This document shows, in pieces, positions 51,757 to 60,416 of a stretch of DNA of 64,000 nucleotides. This DNA comes from JAVKFY01 sp040223615 (GTDB taxonomy: Bacteria > Pseudomonadota > Alphaproteobacteria > GCA-2731375): contig JAVKFY010000017.1 in assembly GCA_040223615.1 (NCBI GenBank), forward strand, positions 1 through 64,000, given 5' to 3'. The position numbers and the translations under genes were made by a program. Within the stretch, counting starts at the first letter, position 1. Each line of letters starts with the position of its first letter. Below the pieces are notes generated by a model, which worked only from the letters and a program-made list of their open reading frames with translations, ran no database searches and was not told the origin of the DNA.

Positions 51757-52272
51757 TCAGCCGATCAGCACGGTGGTGTCGGACAGGAACTGGTAACCCG
51801 GCACCGGCAGGTTGGACGGCGCCGGCCCCTTGCGGATGCGGCCGGAGGTATCGTAGTGCGAACCGTGGCAGGGGCAGAACCAGCCGTCATACTCGCCCTG
51901 CTCGCCCAGCGGGATACAGCCCAGATGCGTGCACACGCCGACCACGATCAGCCATTCCGGCTTCGGCGCCCGGTCGGCATCGGTCTGCGGGTCGGGCAGA
52001 TCGTCGAGGCTGACGCCCTGCGCCTCGGCGATCTCCTTCTCGGTGCGGTGGCGGATGAACACCGGCTTGCCGCGCCACACCACCTTGATCATCTGGCCGA
52101 CCGCGATCTGCGACAGGTCGACCTCGGTGGAGGCCAGCGCCAGCACGTCCTTCGACGGGTTCATCTGGCTGACGAACGGCCAGATCATCCCGCCGACGCC
52201 GATCGCGCCCAATCCGCCCGCGGCGACGTACAAAAAGTCGCGCCGCGAGGCCTTATCACCGGATGCCGCCAT
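51757..52272 (-). CDS. petA: Rieske iron-sulfur protein of the bc1 complex
   Basis: A 171-residue protein. The N-terminus KASRRDFLYVAAGGLGAIGV has a twin-arginine signal that also serves as membrane anchor. The 2Fe-2S ligands lie in CTHLGC and CPCHGSHYD, and a conserved G-P-A-P loop (GPAPSNLPVPGYQF) follows. It accepts the first electron from ubiquinol. I use ATG 52272; the frame begins seven codons earlier at a TTG. It is the first gene of the operon, so the promoter lies in the ~85 bp before the divergent trmL. Confidence 0.97.
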   Translation of the reverse strand: MAASGDKASRRDFLYVAAGGLGAIGVGGMIWPFVSQMNPSKDVLALASTEVDLSQIAVGQMIKVVWRGKPVFIRHRTEKEIAEAQGVSLDDLPDPQTDADRAPKPEWLIVVGVCTHLGCIPLGEQGEYDGWFCPCHGSHYDTSGRIRKGPAPSNLPVPGYQFLSDTTVLIG

Positions 52273-52356
52273 CGTGCCCCCAGACTCCCGCAAGTTCGCT
52301 CAAAAGCAAGGGTGGTTGTGTCATGAGACCCCCGCTTTGTAAACCGACGCACGTTC

Positions 52357-52863
52357 ATGCGACAGGATGACGCATCGGCCCGCGAAGGCCTCGGCGACGG
52401 GCTGCGCCTGGCGCTCTACCAGCCTGATATTGCTCAGAATACCGGCGCCGCGATCCGGTTGGCGGCGGGCCTGGGCGTGGCGCTCGACGTGATCGGCCCG
52501 ACCGGCTTCATCTGGCGCCCGGCGGACCTGCGCCGGATCACCATGGACTACGCCGACCTGGCCCGGATCGAGCGTCACGACGGCTGGCAATCGTTTCGCC
52601 GCGCCACCGCCGGCCGGCGGCTGATTGTGCTGACCACGCAAGCCGATAGGCCCTATGCGACGTTCGATTTCTGGGCCGACGACATCCTTCTGGTGGGCCG
52701 CGAATCAGCCGGCGTCCCGGCCGAGGTGCACGACGCGGCGACGGCGCGGCTATGTGTCCCAATGACAGCGTCGGCGCGATCGTTGAATGTGGTCGCCGCC
52801 GCCGCGATGGTGCTGGGCGAGGCCCTGCGCCAGACCCGGTGGCGCGACCACGCCGGGGAGTAG
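52357..52863 (+). CDS. trmL: tRNA (cytidine(34)-2'-O)-methyltransferase
   Basis: A 168-residue SPOUT methyltransferase. It begins with LRLALYQPDIAQNTGAAIRL, and has LGVALDVIGPTGF-IW, the knot segment DDILLVGRESAGVPAEVHDA, and the C-terminal LNVVAAAAMVLGEALRQ. TrmL methylates the wobble nucleotide of tRNA-Leu isoacceptors. It is divergent from the bc1 operon and followed after 3 bp by hemF. Confidence 0.93.
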   Translation: MRQDDASAREGLGDGLRLALYQPDIAQNTGAAIRLAAGLGVALDVIGPTGFIWRPADLRRITMDYADLARIERHDGWQSFRRATAGRRLIVLTTQADRPYATFDFWADDILLVGRESAGVPAEVHDAATARLCVPMTASARSLNVVAAAAMVLGEALRQTRWRDHAGE

Positions 52864-52866
52864 CCG

Positions 52867-53721
52867 ATGAGCGATACCGTCGAGGCCCGAAAGGCCGCCG
52901 CGAGGGCCTGGTTCGAGGCGTTGCGCGACCGCATCTGCGCCGCCTTCGAGACGCTGGAGGACGGCCACGCGGGACAGTTCGCGGACCGGCCGGCCGGGCG
53001 ATTCGAGCGCCGGCCCTGGGACCGGCCGGCTGGCGGCGGCGGGGTGATCTCGGCGATGACCGGCCGGGTGTTCGAGAAGGTCGCGGTGAACGTCTCCACC
53101 GTCCACGGCGAGTTCTCCGAGGAAATGCGCCAGAACGTGCCCGGCGCGGCCGACGATCCGCGCTTCTGGGCCTCGGGCATCAGCCTGATCGCCCACATGC
53201 GCTCGCCCAAGGTGCCGGCGGTGCACATGAACACGCGCCATATCGTCACTACCAAGGGCTGGTTCGGCGGCGGCGCCGACCTGACCCCGATGGTGGAGGA
53301 CACCGACGACACCGCCGCGTTCCACGCCGCGTTCAAGGCGGCCTGTGACAAGCACGGCCCGGACTACTACGAGCGCTTCAAGAAATGGTGCGACGAGTAT
53401 TTCTTCCTGCCGCACCGCGGCGAGGCGCGCGGCGTCGGCGGCATCTTCTACGACTATGTCGATACCGGCGACTGGGAGGCCGACTTCGCCTTCACCAAGG
53501 ACGTCGGGCTGGCCTTCCTGGAGATCTACCCGCGCCTGGTCGCGCGCCACATGGATGAGCCCTGGACCGAGGCGGAACGCGAGCACCAGCTGGTCCGCCG
53601 GGGGCGTTACGTGGAGTTCAACCTGCTCTACGATCGCGGCACGCAGTTCGGGCTGCGCACCGGCGGCAATACCGAAGCGATCCTGATGTCGATGCCGCCG
53701 GAAGCGAAGTGGCCCGCGTGA
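52867..53721 (+). CDS. hemF: Oxygen-dependent coproporphyrinogen III oxidase
   Basis: A 284-residue enzyme of haem synthesis that oxidatively decarboxylates coproporphyrinogen III. Family segments: GGGVISAMTGRVFEKVAVNV, VPAVHMNTRHIVTT, WFGGGADLTPM, RGEARGVGGIFYDY and YVEFNLLYDRGTQFGLRTGG. Length is normal. It lies just behind trmL and close to the cytochrome bc1 operon, which needs haem. Confidence 0.97.
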   Translation: MSDTVEARKAAARAWFEALRDRICAAFETLEDGHAGQFADRPAGRFERRPWDRPAGGGGVISAMTGRVFEKVAVNVSTVHGEFSEEMRQNVPGAADDPRFWASGISLIAHMRSPKVPAVHMNTRHIVTTKGWFGGGADLTPMVEDTDDTAAFHAAFKAACDKHGPDYYERFKKWCDEYFFLPHRGEARGVGGIFYDYVDTGDWEADFAFTKDVGLAFLEIYPRLVARHMDEPWTEAEREHQLVRRGRYVEFNLLYDRGTQFGLRTGGNTEAILMSMPPEAKWPA

Positions 53722-53732
53722 CACGCCTCATC

Positions 53733-53828
53733 GTCACCCCGGGCACAGCGCGAAGCGCGTAGACCCGGGGTCCTTGTCGATCCTACGCTCTGCCCTCGAC
53801 ATGGACCCCGGCTCAGGGCCGGGGTGAC
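53733..53828. repeat. Interspersed inverted repeat
   Basis: A 96-bp unit framed by GTCACCCCGG (53733) and its exact complement CCGGGGTGAC (ending 53828). Inside are two more arms, GACCCGGGGTCC and GGACCCCGGCTCAGGG, so it can fold into two stacked hairpins. It fills the gap between hemF and the next gene and resembles the intergenic palindromes scattered in many alphaproteobacterial genomes. Confidence 0.7.
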
Positions 53829-53866
53829 GAAAGCCGGTAGGGCCGAGGTCGGGAGGACAGTTGTCG

Positions 53867-54400
53867 ATGCGCAACTTGAGTATTTTGCTGGGGCTCATGC
53901 TGCTGGCGCTGCCGGCGGCGGCGAAGGATATCGGCATCGCCGCGTTTTTCGGCGTCTGGGAGGGCAACGCGGTCTCGGAGAGCGAGATCAGCCTTTATTT
54001 CCGCCTGACCAGCCGCGATATCGGCGTCGAGGTGCGGCCCGCCGGAGAGGGCTTCTCGATCACCTGGAAGACGGTGCAGCGTCAGAAGGGCGACCCGAAC
54101 AAGCCGGTTGAAGAACTGAAATCGGCGACCACCACCTACCAGCCGGTGCGTGCCGGCGTGTGGGCGGCCGAGGCCAACCGCGACCCGCTGTCCGCGCCCG
54201 GCGCGGTCTATAGCTGGGCCCACGTGCGCGACAACACGCTGGTGATCAAGTCGCTGGCGATCGACGCCGACGGCGGCCACGAGATGCAGATCTACGAGCG
54301 CACGCTGTCCGGCACCGGCATGTCGCTCAGCTTCTCGCGACTGCAGGACGGACAGGAGGTTCGCACCGCCACCGGCCGGCTGATCAAGGTCGCGAAGTAG
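53867..54400 (+). CDS. Secreted protein of unknown function
   Basis: A 177-residue protein with a signal peptide (LSILLGLMLLALPAAA, cut before KDIG). The mature part is about 155 residues, predicted mainly beta strand, with FFGVWEGNAVSESEISLYFR at the start and ERTLSGTGMSLSFSRLQDGQ near the end, as in small lipocalin-like or THAP4-type beta barrels; I cannot assign a family. GGGAGG lies 10 bases upstream of ATG 53867, and an alternative TTG is two codons earlier. It stands alone between the repeat and the AsmA gene. Confidence 0.7.
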   Translation: MRNLSILLGLMLLALPAAAKDIGIAAFFGVWEGNAVSESEISLYFRLTSRDIGVEVRPAGEGFSITWKTVQRQKGDPNKPVEELKSATTTYQPVRAGVWAAEANRDPLSAPGAVYSWAHVRDNTLVIKSLAIDADGGHEMQIYERTLSGTGMSLSFSRLQDGQEVRTATGRLIKVAK

Positions 54401-54520
54401 GCGTCTTCCCGGCTTGGCCGGTTTTTCCGCTGGAACCCGCGCCATGCTACGTTAGTTAAGCTAAGGGGACCGCGAGGCACGCCGCGGACTGTCGTGCGTT
54501 TCGACAGGGAGGTCCGTGCA

Positions 54521-57500
54521 ATGAGCAAATTGGTGAAGATTATCGGCGGCCTGGTGGTGCTGCTGGTCGTGGTTGTCGGCGTCGCCTTCGTGGTCGTCAA
54601 CGCCATGTCCTGGAACACCTTCAAGCCGTACATCGTCGACGCGACGCGCGACGCGACCGGCCGCGAGCTGACGATCGAGGACCTGGACGGCAGCCTTTCG
54701 CTGGGCCTGCAGGTCGACGTGGCGATGAGCGGCGTCCGGCTGGCCAACGCGCCCGGCATGGAGCCGGCCGACATGGTCTCCCTCGGCAAGGTCGAGACCA
54801 CGGTGCAGCTCCTGCCCTACCTGCTCGGCAACGAGTTGAAGATCGACCGGCTGGTGGTCGAGAAGCCGGTGGCGGCGCTAGCCGTCGACAAGGATGGCCG
54901 CCCGAACTGGGTGTTCGACGGCAAGGGCGGCGGCGGCGATTCGTCCGGCGGCGGCGAGGGCGGTGGCGACATGAAGGTCGGCATCGGCGAGCTGCGGGTC
55001 AGCGACGGTGCCTTCACCTACAACGACGCGGTGTCCGGCCAGACCGTCGCAGCCGACCAGATCCAGCTCGCGGTGGCGCCGACCGATCTGGTCACGCCGC
55101 TGAAGGTCGACGGCTCGCTGGTGCTGAACAAGGAACCGGTCAAGCTCACCGTGAACCTGGACGCGCCGCAGAAGCTGATCGACGGCCAGCCGGCGACCGC
55201 CGTGCTGGCGCTGCAGAGCAAGCACGTGCAGGCAAACTATGACGGCACCGTGCAGAGCGAGCCGGTGCCCGGCCTGGACGGCACCTTCACCCTCGACATG
55301 CCGTCGGCGGCGCGGCTCGCCGCCTGGCTCGACCAGCCGCTGGCCAAGGGCCAGCCCGACCCCGGCCCGTTGAAGGTCCGGGCGGTATTCGCCAGCGAGG
55401 GCACCAAGGTGGCGCTGAGCGAGGCGGTGGTCGAGGGCGCCGACCTCAATCTCAAGGCGAACGGCTCGATCGACGCGTCGGGCGAGGTCACCAAGGTGGT
55501 GCTCAACGTCGACAGCGGCGTGCTCAACGTCGATCGCTACCTGCCGCCGGCCGAGACCGGCGGCAAGCCGGCCGCTGTCGAGGCGGCCAAGGCGGCGACG
55601 CCGAACCCGCTGGAGCTGCTGTCGAACGAGAAGATCGATGTCTCCGCGCTGCGCAAGGTCGACGCCGACATCAAGGTGGCGCTGGCCGGCCTGAAGGTCT
55701 CCGGCCTGAGCTTCGGCAAGATCGACTTCACCGCCCTGGCCAAGGACGGCGTGCTCGACGCCACGCTGGCGCCGCTGGCGCTCTATGGCGGCAACGTCGC
55801 CGGCACCGTCAAGGTCGACGCCAAGGCATCGACGCCAACGCTCGCGGCAACCGCCAAGGTGGACAAGGTCAAGGTCGACGAGATCGCCAAGGCCGCCACC
55901 GGCGAGGCCACGGTCGTCGGCGTCGCCTCGGCCGACATCGCCATGACCTCGAAGGGCGACAGCCCGCGGGCGCTGGCCCAGGCGCTGGTCGGCAAGGCCA
56001 CGGTGAACCTGGGCGAGGTCAAGAACACGCCCGGCGGCGCGCTCACCGAGGCGGTGCTGACGCTCGACCTGCCGGGCATCGACAAGCAGGCGACGCTGAA
56101 CGGCCATGTCGTCTTCAACAAGGAAAAGGTCGACATCGCCGCGACGCTCGATCCAATGCAGAAAGTACTGTCCTCGGACCGGTTCAACGCCGATCTGAAG
56201 CTCACCGCTGCACCGGTGACGGCAAGCTATGCCGGCGCCGTGCAGGTGCGCCCGGTCCCCGGCGGTGACGGCAGCTTCGCCGCCAATGTGCCCTCGGTCG
56301 GCCGTTTGCTGGCTTGGCTCGGCCAGCCGCTCGACAAGGCGCAGCCCGACCCCGGCCCGCTGGACATCAAGGCCGAGCTGGCCACCGCGGGCGAGGACTT
56401 CGAGCTGAAGTCGGCGACGATCAAGGGCAAGGCGATCGACGCCACCGCCAAGGCGACCGTGAAGGCCGGCGATCGTCCGCGCTTCAATGCCACCGTCGAC
56501 GTGCAGCAGGCCAACCTCAACGCCTACCTGCCGCCGGAGGAGAAGCAGCCGAAGGGCAAGCCGGCGGCAACGCCGGCGGCCGGCGCCGAGCAGGGCTGGA
56601 GCCGCGAGCCGATCGATTTCTCCGGCCTGCGCAACGCCGACGGCAAGGCCGTGGTCAACCTGGCCAACGTGGTCTACCGCAATCTGACCATCGATAAGGG
56701 CCAACTCGTGGCCACGGTCGAGAACGGCGTGCTCGACGCCGAGGTCAAGGACCTGGGCCTGGCCGGCGGCAGGATCGTCGCCGAAGCCAAGGTCGACGCC
56801 TCCGGCGATGCCGCCGTGGTCACCTACAAGGCCGACGTGGAGAACGTGGCGGCGCGGCCGCTGCTGACCGCCTTCGCCGATTCCGACCGGATCAGCGGCA
56901 CCGCCAACGTCACGGCGGAAGGCAGCACCCGCGGCGCCAGCCAGTACGAGCTGGTCAAGGCGCTGAACGGCAAGGGCGCGGTGAAGTTCACCGATGGCGC
57001 GATCCACGGCATCAATCTGGCCTCGGCGCTGCGCAAGGCGCAGGCGCTGGGCCTCGACAGCACGGCCGGCGAGGAGCAGAAGACCGACTTCGCCGAGCTC
57101 GGCGGCACCTACACGATCACCAACGGCGTGGTCGACAACCAGGACTTCGCGATGCTGGCGCCGCTGATCCGACTTGGCGGGGCGGGCCGGGTGCCGATGC
57201 CGCCGCGTACGCTGAACTATGGCGTGGAGGCCAAGCTGGTCCCGACGCTGAAGGGCCAGGGCGGCGACGACGCGCTGGCCGGCGTGCCGATCCCGATCAA
57301 GCTCACTGGCACCTGGGCCAACCCGTCTTACGCGGTGGACTGGGAGGCGGTGTTAAAGACCCTGGCGCAGGATCCGGCGAAGCTCGCCAAGCTGCCCGGC
57401 GCGCTGTCCGACAAGGCCAAGGACCTGGGCATCGCTCTGCCGGGCCTGGGCAAGGCCGGCGACGTGCTGAAAGGCGTGACCGGCGGCAAGGACAGCGGCG

Positions 57501-57655
57501 GCGGCGTCGGCAAGCTGCTGCAGGGCGTAACCGGCGGCGCCACGGCGCCGAAGGCCGACGACGCGGCGACACCGCCGGCGACACCGACGAAGAAGAAGCC
57601 GAGCATCGAGGACGCGGCCAAGGGCGCGCTGAAGGGCCTGCTGAACAAGGACTAG
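54521..57655 (+). CDS. AsmA family protein
   Basis: A 1,044-residue protein. One N-terminal membrane helix (VKIIGGLVVLLVVVVGVAFV) is followed by the AsmA N-terminal domain (FKPYIVDATRDATGRELTIE, DVAMSGVRLANAPGM) and long repetitive beta-strand regions; the segment LLAWLGQPLDKAQPDPGPLD resembles LAAWLDQPLAKGQPDPGPLK, showing an internal duplication. The C-terminal AsmA_2-like part includes GAVKFTDGAIHGINLASALR and ELGGTYTITNGVVDNQDF. These bridge-like proteins are linked to phospholipid transport between membranes. The last ~70 residues are low-complexity. GGGAGG precedes ATG 54521. Its stop shares a CTAG with the convergent cca stop. Confidence 0.92.
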   Translation: MSKLVKIIGGLVVLLVVVVGVAFVVVNAMSWNTFKPYIVDATRDATGRELTIEDLDGSLSLGLQVDVAMSGVRLANAPGMEPADMVSLGKVETTVQLLPYLLGNELKIDRLVVEKPVAALAVDKDGRPNWVFDGKGGGGDSSGGGEGGGDMKVGIGELRVSDGAFTYNDAVSGQTVAADQIQLAVAPTDLVTPLKVDGSLVLNKEPVKLTVNLDAPQKLIDGQPATAVLALQSKHVQANYDGTVQSEPVPGLDGTFTLDMPSAARLAAWLDQPLAKGQPDPGPLKVRAVFASEGTKVALSEAVVEGADLNLKANGSIDASGEVTKVVLNVDSGVLNVDRYLPPAETGGKPAAVEAAKAATPNPLELLSNEKIDVSALRKVDADIKVALAGLKVSGLSFGKIDFTALAKDGVLDATLAPLALYGGNVAGTVKVDAKASTPTLAATAKVDKVKVDEIAKAATGEATVVGVASADIAMTSKGDSPRALAQALVGKATVNLGEVKNTPGGALTEAVLTLDLPGIDKQATLNGHVVFNKEKVDIAATLDPMQKVLSSDRFNADLKLTAAPVTASYAGAVQVRPVPGGDGSFAANVPSVGRLLAWLGQPLDKAQPDPGPLDIKAELATAGEDFELKSATIKGKAIDATAKATVKAGDRPRFNATVDVQQANLNAYLPPEEKQPKGKPAATPAAGAEQGWSREPIDFSGLRNADGKAVVNLANVVYRNLTIDKGQLVATVENGVLDAEVKDLGLAGGRIVAEAKVDASGDAAVVTYKADVENVAARPLLTAFADSDRISGTANVTAEGSTRGASQYELVKALNGKGAVKFTDGAIHGINLASALRKAQALGLDSTAGEEQKTDFAELGGTYTITNGVVDNQDFAMLAPLIRLGGAGRVPMPPRTLNYGVEAKLVPTLKGQGGDDALAGVPIPIKLTGTWANPSYAVDWEAVLKTLAQDPAKLAKLPGALSDKAKDLGIALPGLGKAGDVLKGVTGGKDSGGGVGKLLQGVTGGATAPKADDAATPPATPTKKKPSIEDAAKGALKGLLNKD

Positions 57656-58854
57656 GCGCGCCGGCGCAATTCGGCGAGGCAGGCGGCGCGGTCGGGGCGG
57701 AAGTCCCTGGCCGCCCACCAGCCGCGCACCGCCGCCAGCGCCGCGCCGACCGCCGGGCCGGCGATGCCCACGGCATGCGCGTCGTGGCCGTCGAGCGGGA
57801 AGTCCGGCAGGTCGATGGCCGCGATCCGAGCCGCCTGGTCCGGCAAGCCGGCGAGCAAGGCACGGTCGATCATCTCGGGCTGTCCGACCCGGTCGACGCC
57901 CTGGCGCAGGGCGCTCTCGCCGGTGCGGGCGGTGACGGCCGGCGCGCGTGCCGCCAGCGCGATCAGCCGGTCGCGGGCCTTGTTCGACAGCCGCAGGCGA
58001 TGCGCCACGCTGCGCCGCGCCTCGGCGGCGGCCGGCAGCAGCGCGGCCAGGCGCCGGATCGGATCATGGCCGCCAGCGGCCGGTTCGGCCGCCAGCAGGC
58101 GCGGCAGCCGGTCGAGCGACGTACCCGCCGGCAACACCGCCGCGAGCACGCGCGCAACGCGCATCGCCCGTAGCGCCGGCAGCGGGTCGGGCGCGGCCAG
58201 CAGGCGCAGCAGTTCGTGCTGGATCCGCTCGCCGGACAGCTTCGCGATCATGCCGCGGTGGCGGCGGCAGGCGCGCAGGCCGGCGGCGTCCGGCTCGCCT
58301 TTGCCGTACCAGGCGTGAAACCGGAAGAAGCGCAAGCTGCGCAGCCCGTCCTCCTCGATGCGCGTGTCGGCGTCGCCGACGAAGCGCACGCGGCCGGCGC
58401 GCGCGTCGGCCAGCCCGCCGACCGGATCGAACACCCGGCCGTCGAGGTCGGCGTAGAGCGCGTTCATGGTGAAGTCGCGACGGCCAGCGTCGGCCGCCCA
58501 GTCGTCGGTGAACGCCACTGTCGCGTGGCGGCCGTCGGTCTCGACATCGACCCGCAGCGTGGTGATCTCGACCGGACGATGATCGACCAGCGCAGTGACG
58601 GTGCCGTGCGCCAGCCCGGTCGGCAACGCCTTGATGGCGCCGGCCTTCAGCAGGCGCATGACCTTTTCCGGCGGCGCCGTGGTGGCGAGGTCGATGTCCT
58701 TCACCGGCCGGCCGAGCAGCGCGTCGCGCACGCAGCCGCCGACGAAGCGCACGGTTTCGCCGTCGGCCGTCAGCACCCCGAACAAGTCGCGCAAGCCCGG
58801 GGACGCCAGCGCCGCGACGCGCTTACTCGAAGCGGCCGGGGACGATCTGGCCAT
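57652..58854 (-). CDS. cca: CCA tRNA nucleotidyltransferase
   Basis: A 400-residue nucleotidyltransferase of the PolyA-polymerase class. The head domain has RFVGGCVRDALLGRPVKDID with the metal-binding D-x-D, ARRDFTMNALYADLDGRVFD and the LRSLRFFRFHAWYGKGEPD arginine motif. It adds or repairs the CCA end of tRNAs. In alphaproteobacteria this gene usually lies beside a NUDIX hydrolase and DUF1285, as here. Its start overlaps the DUF6111 gene by 32 bp. Confidence 0.93.
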   Translation of the reverse strand: MARSSPAASSKRVAALASPGLRDLFGVLTADGETVRFVGGCVRDALLGRPVKDIDLATTAPPEKVMRLLKAGAIKALPTGLAHGTVTALVDHRPVEITTLRVDVETDGRHATVAFTDDWAADAGRRDFTMNALYADLDGRVFDPVGGLADARAGRVRFVGDADTRIEEDGLRSLRFFRFHAWYGKGEPDAAGLRACRRHRGMIAKLSGERIQHELLRLLAAPDPLPALRAMRVARVLAAVLPAGTSLDRLPRLLAAEPAAGGHDPIRRLAALLPAAAEARRSVAHRLRLSNKARDRLIALAARAPAVTARTGESALRQGVDRVGQPEMIDRALLAGLPDQAARIAAIDLPDFPLDGHDAHAVGIAGPAVGAALAAVRGWWAARDFRPDRAACLAELRRRA

Positions 58855-59086
58855 CCTTCATTTCGGCTGGCTTGTAGGTCGAGCCGGGCGGCGCGCCGGT
58901 GGTGAGCGCCAGCGTGCCCAGCGCGATGATGACGCAGCCCATGCCGGCGGCGGCGAGCCAATACCACGGCGCGTCCTCGAAACGCTTGCCCTTGGCCGCC
59001 GCGCGCTGGCTCAGCAGCGCATAGATCGCGTAGCCGATGAACGGCAGCAGGAACGGCAGCAGCGTGACCAGCAGCTTCTTGATCAT
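58823..59086 (-). CDS. DUF6111-like small membrane protein
   Basis: An 87-residue protein with two hydrophobic helices (LLVTLLPFLLPFIGYAIYAL and YWLAAAGMGCVIIALGTLAL) separated by a charged loop (AAAKGKRFEDAPW). It ends PAEMKDGQIVPGRFE, a short conserved tail. It matches what I know of DUF6111, a family found next to cca and CoA-diphosphatase genes in alphaproteobacteria; function is unknown. It overlaps the NUDIX gene upstream by 4 bp and cca downstream by 32 bp, so translation is coupled. Confidence 0.8.
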   Translation of the reverse strand: MIKKLLVTLLPFLLPFIGYAIYALLSQRAAAKGKRFEDAPWYWLAAAGMGCVIIALGTLALTTGAPPGSTYKPAEMKDGQIVPGRFE

Positions 59087-59733
59087 GTGCCGGCCGCCGG
59101 TTGCTCAAGCCCGCTCAGCAGACGTCGATAGAGGTTCATCAGCATTCCCGCCGTCGCGCCCCAGATGTACTTGTCGCCGTAGGGCATCGCGTAATAGTGC
59201 CGCCGCCGGCCCTGCCAGACACGACTGTGACGCTGGTGGTTGGCCTCGTCGAGGATGAAGGCGAGCGGCACCTCGAAAGCCTCCGCGACCTCGAAGCTGT
59301 CCAGCTCCAGCCGGAAGCCGGGCCGTACGAAGCCGACCACCGGGGTGATGTGGAATCCGGTGCCGGTCTCATAGGCGTCGAGATAGCCGGCGATGCGCAC
59401 GAAATCGCGCGGCAGGCCGATCTCCTCCTCGGTCTCGCGCAAGGCAGTGGCGATGGCGTCGTCGTCGTGCGCCTCGACCCGTCCGCCGGGGAAGCTGACC
59501 TGGCCGGCATGGTCGTGCAGGTGGTCGGTGCGCTTGGTCAGCAGCACGGTCAGTCCGTCGGGCCGCTCCACCAGCGGCACCAGTACGGCGGCCGGGCGCA
59601 GGCTCGGCTCGCGCGGCGGCCGGGTATGCGGGCTGAGGTCGAAGTCACTGGTCGGCGGCAATTCCTGGCCGACCGGCTCGGTCAGCAGGCGGGCGACGAT
59701 CAGGTCGGCGACGCGGTCAAGAGAGACGGTCAA
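59083..59733 (-). CDS. CoA diphosphatase-type NUDIX hydrolase
   Basis: A 216-residue NUDIX protein. Before the box lies VLLTKRTDHLHDHAGQVSFP, the CoA-diphosphatase signature, and the NUDIX box is GGRVEAHDDDAIATALRETE followed by EEIGL. It probably splits CoA or acyl-CoA into phosphopantetheine and 3',5'-ADP. The frame runs far upstream through another gene; the TTG at 59733, overlapping the DUF1285 stop, is the natural start and gives VSLDRVADLIVARLL. Coupled on both sides, it belongs to the DUF1285-NUDIX-DUF6111-cca operon. Confidence 0.9.
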   Translation of the reverse strand: MTVSLDRVADLIVARLLTEPVGQELPPTSDFDLSPHTRPPREPSLRPAAVLVPLVERPDGLTVLLTKRTDHLHDHAGQVSFPGGRVEAHDDDAIATALRETEEEIGLPRDFVRIAGYLDAYETGTGFHITPVVGFVRPGFRLELDSFEVAEAFEVPLAFILDEANHQRHSRVWQGRRRHYYAMPYGDKYIWGATAGMLMNLYRRLLSGLEQPAAGT

Positions 59734-60320
59734 CAATCGGCTACCCAGCCGGGCTCGCCGATCGGGAAGAACTCGCCGGCGCTCCAGATGCCGAAGCGCG
59801 GCTGGCCGTCGATCTCGCCGTCCTCGGCCAGCGCCACGAGGTCGTAGAACACCGAGCGCGCGATCAATGCCCACAAATTGTCGCGTACCAGCACGTAGGG
59901 CGACGGTTCCAGGGTCTCGGGCTCGATCTCGACCCGGATCGGATGGTCGGCGTCGGCGATGACCTCGTCGTCGACGTTGGTGCGGAACACCAGCGCCCGC
60001 CCCTCGCCCTCGCCGTGGGTGGTCATCTCGACTGCCACGAAGGGGGCGTCGTCGACGGTGATGCCGATCTTCTCCACCGGTGTGACCAGGTAGAACTTGC
60101 CGTCATCGTCGTGCCGCAAGACCGTCGAGAACAGCCGCACCAGCGGCTTCCGGCCAATCGGCGTGCCCATGTAGAACCAGGTGCCGTCGCGAGCGATTCG
60201 CATGTCGATGTCGCCGCAAAATTCCGGATTCCACTGATGCACCGGCGGCAGCGAGCCCTGGCTCAGTTGCGCCGCCAGCGCGCCCAAGTCCACAGAAGCC
60301 GCTTTTCCGGGTTTGTTCAT
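59730..60320 (-). CDS. DUF1285 domain protein
   Basis: A 196-residue protein. HQWNPEFCGDIDMRIARDGT-WFYMGTPIGRKPLVRLFSTV and LVTPVEKIGITVDDAPFVAV are the DUF1285 marks; RDNLWALIARSVFYDLVALA lies near the C-terminus. Structural work on the family shows a two-domain fold with a possible ligand pocket, but no activity is established. The start is ATG 60320. It heads a tightly overlapping operon and is divergent from the MoxR gene, with ~95 bp between them. Confidence 0.92.
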   Translation of the reverse strand: MNKPGKAASVDLGALAAQLSQGSLPPVHQWNPEFCGDIDMRIARDGTWFYMGTPIGRKPLVRLFSTVLRHDDDGKFYLVTPVEKIGITVDDAPFVAVEMTTHGEGEGRALVFRTNVDDEVIADADHPIRVEIEPETLEPSPYVLVRDNLWALIARSVFYDLVALAEDGEIDGQPRFGIWSAGEFFPIGEPGWVADC

Positions 60321-60416
60321 GCCGTTTCCTTGATCGCCGCCGCTGGTCAGCGGCTCTCGCAATCGTTACCCTTCGATCTAGGTGTTGCCGTAGTTGCAGC
60401 CAATATAATCGAGAAC

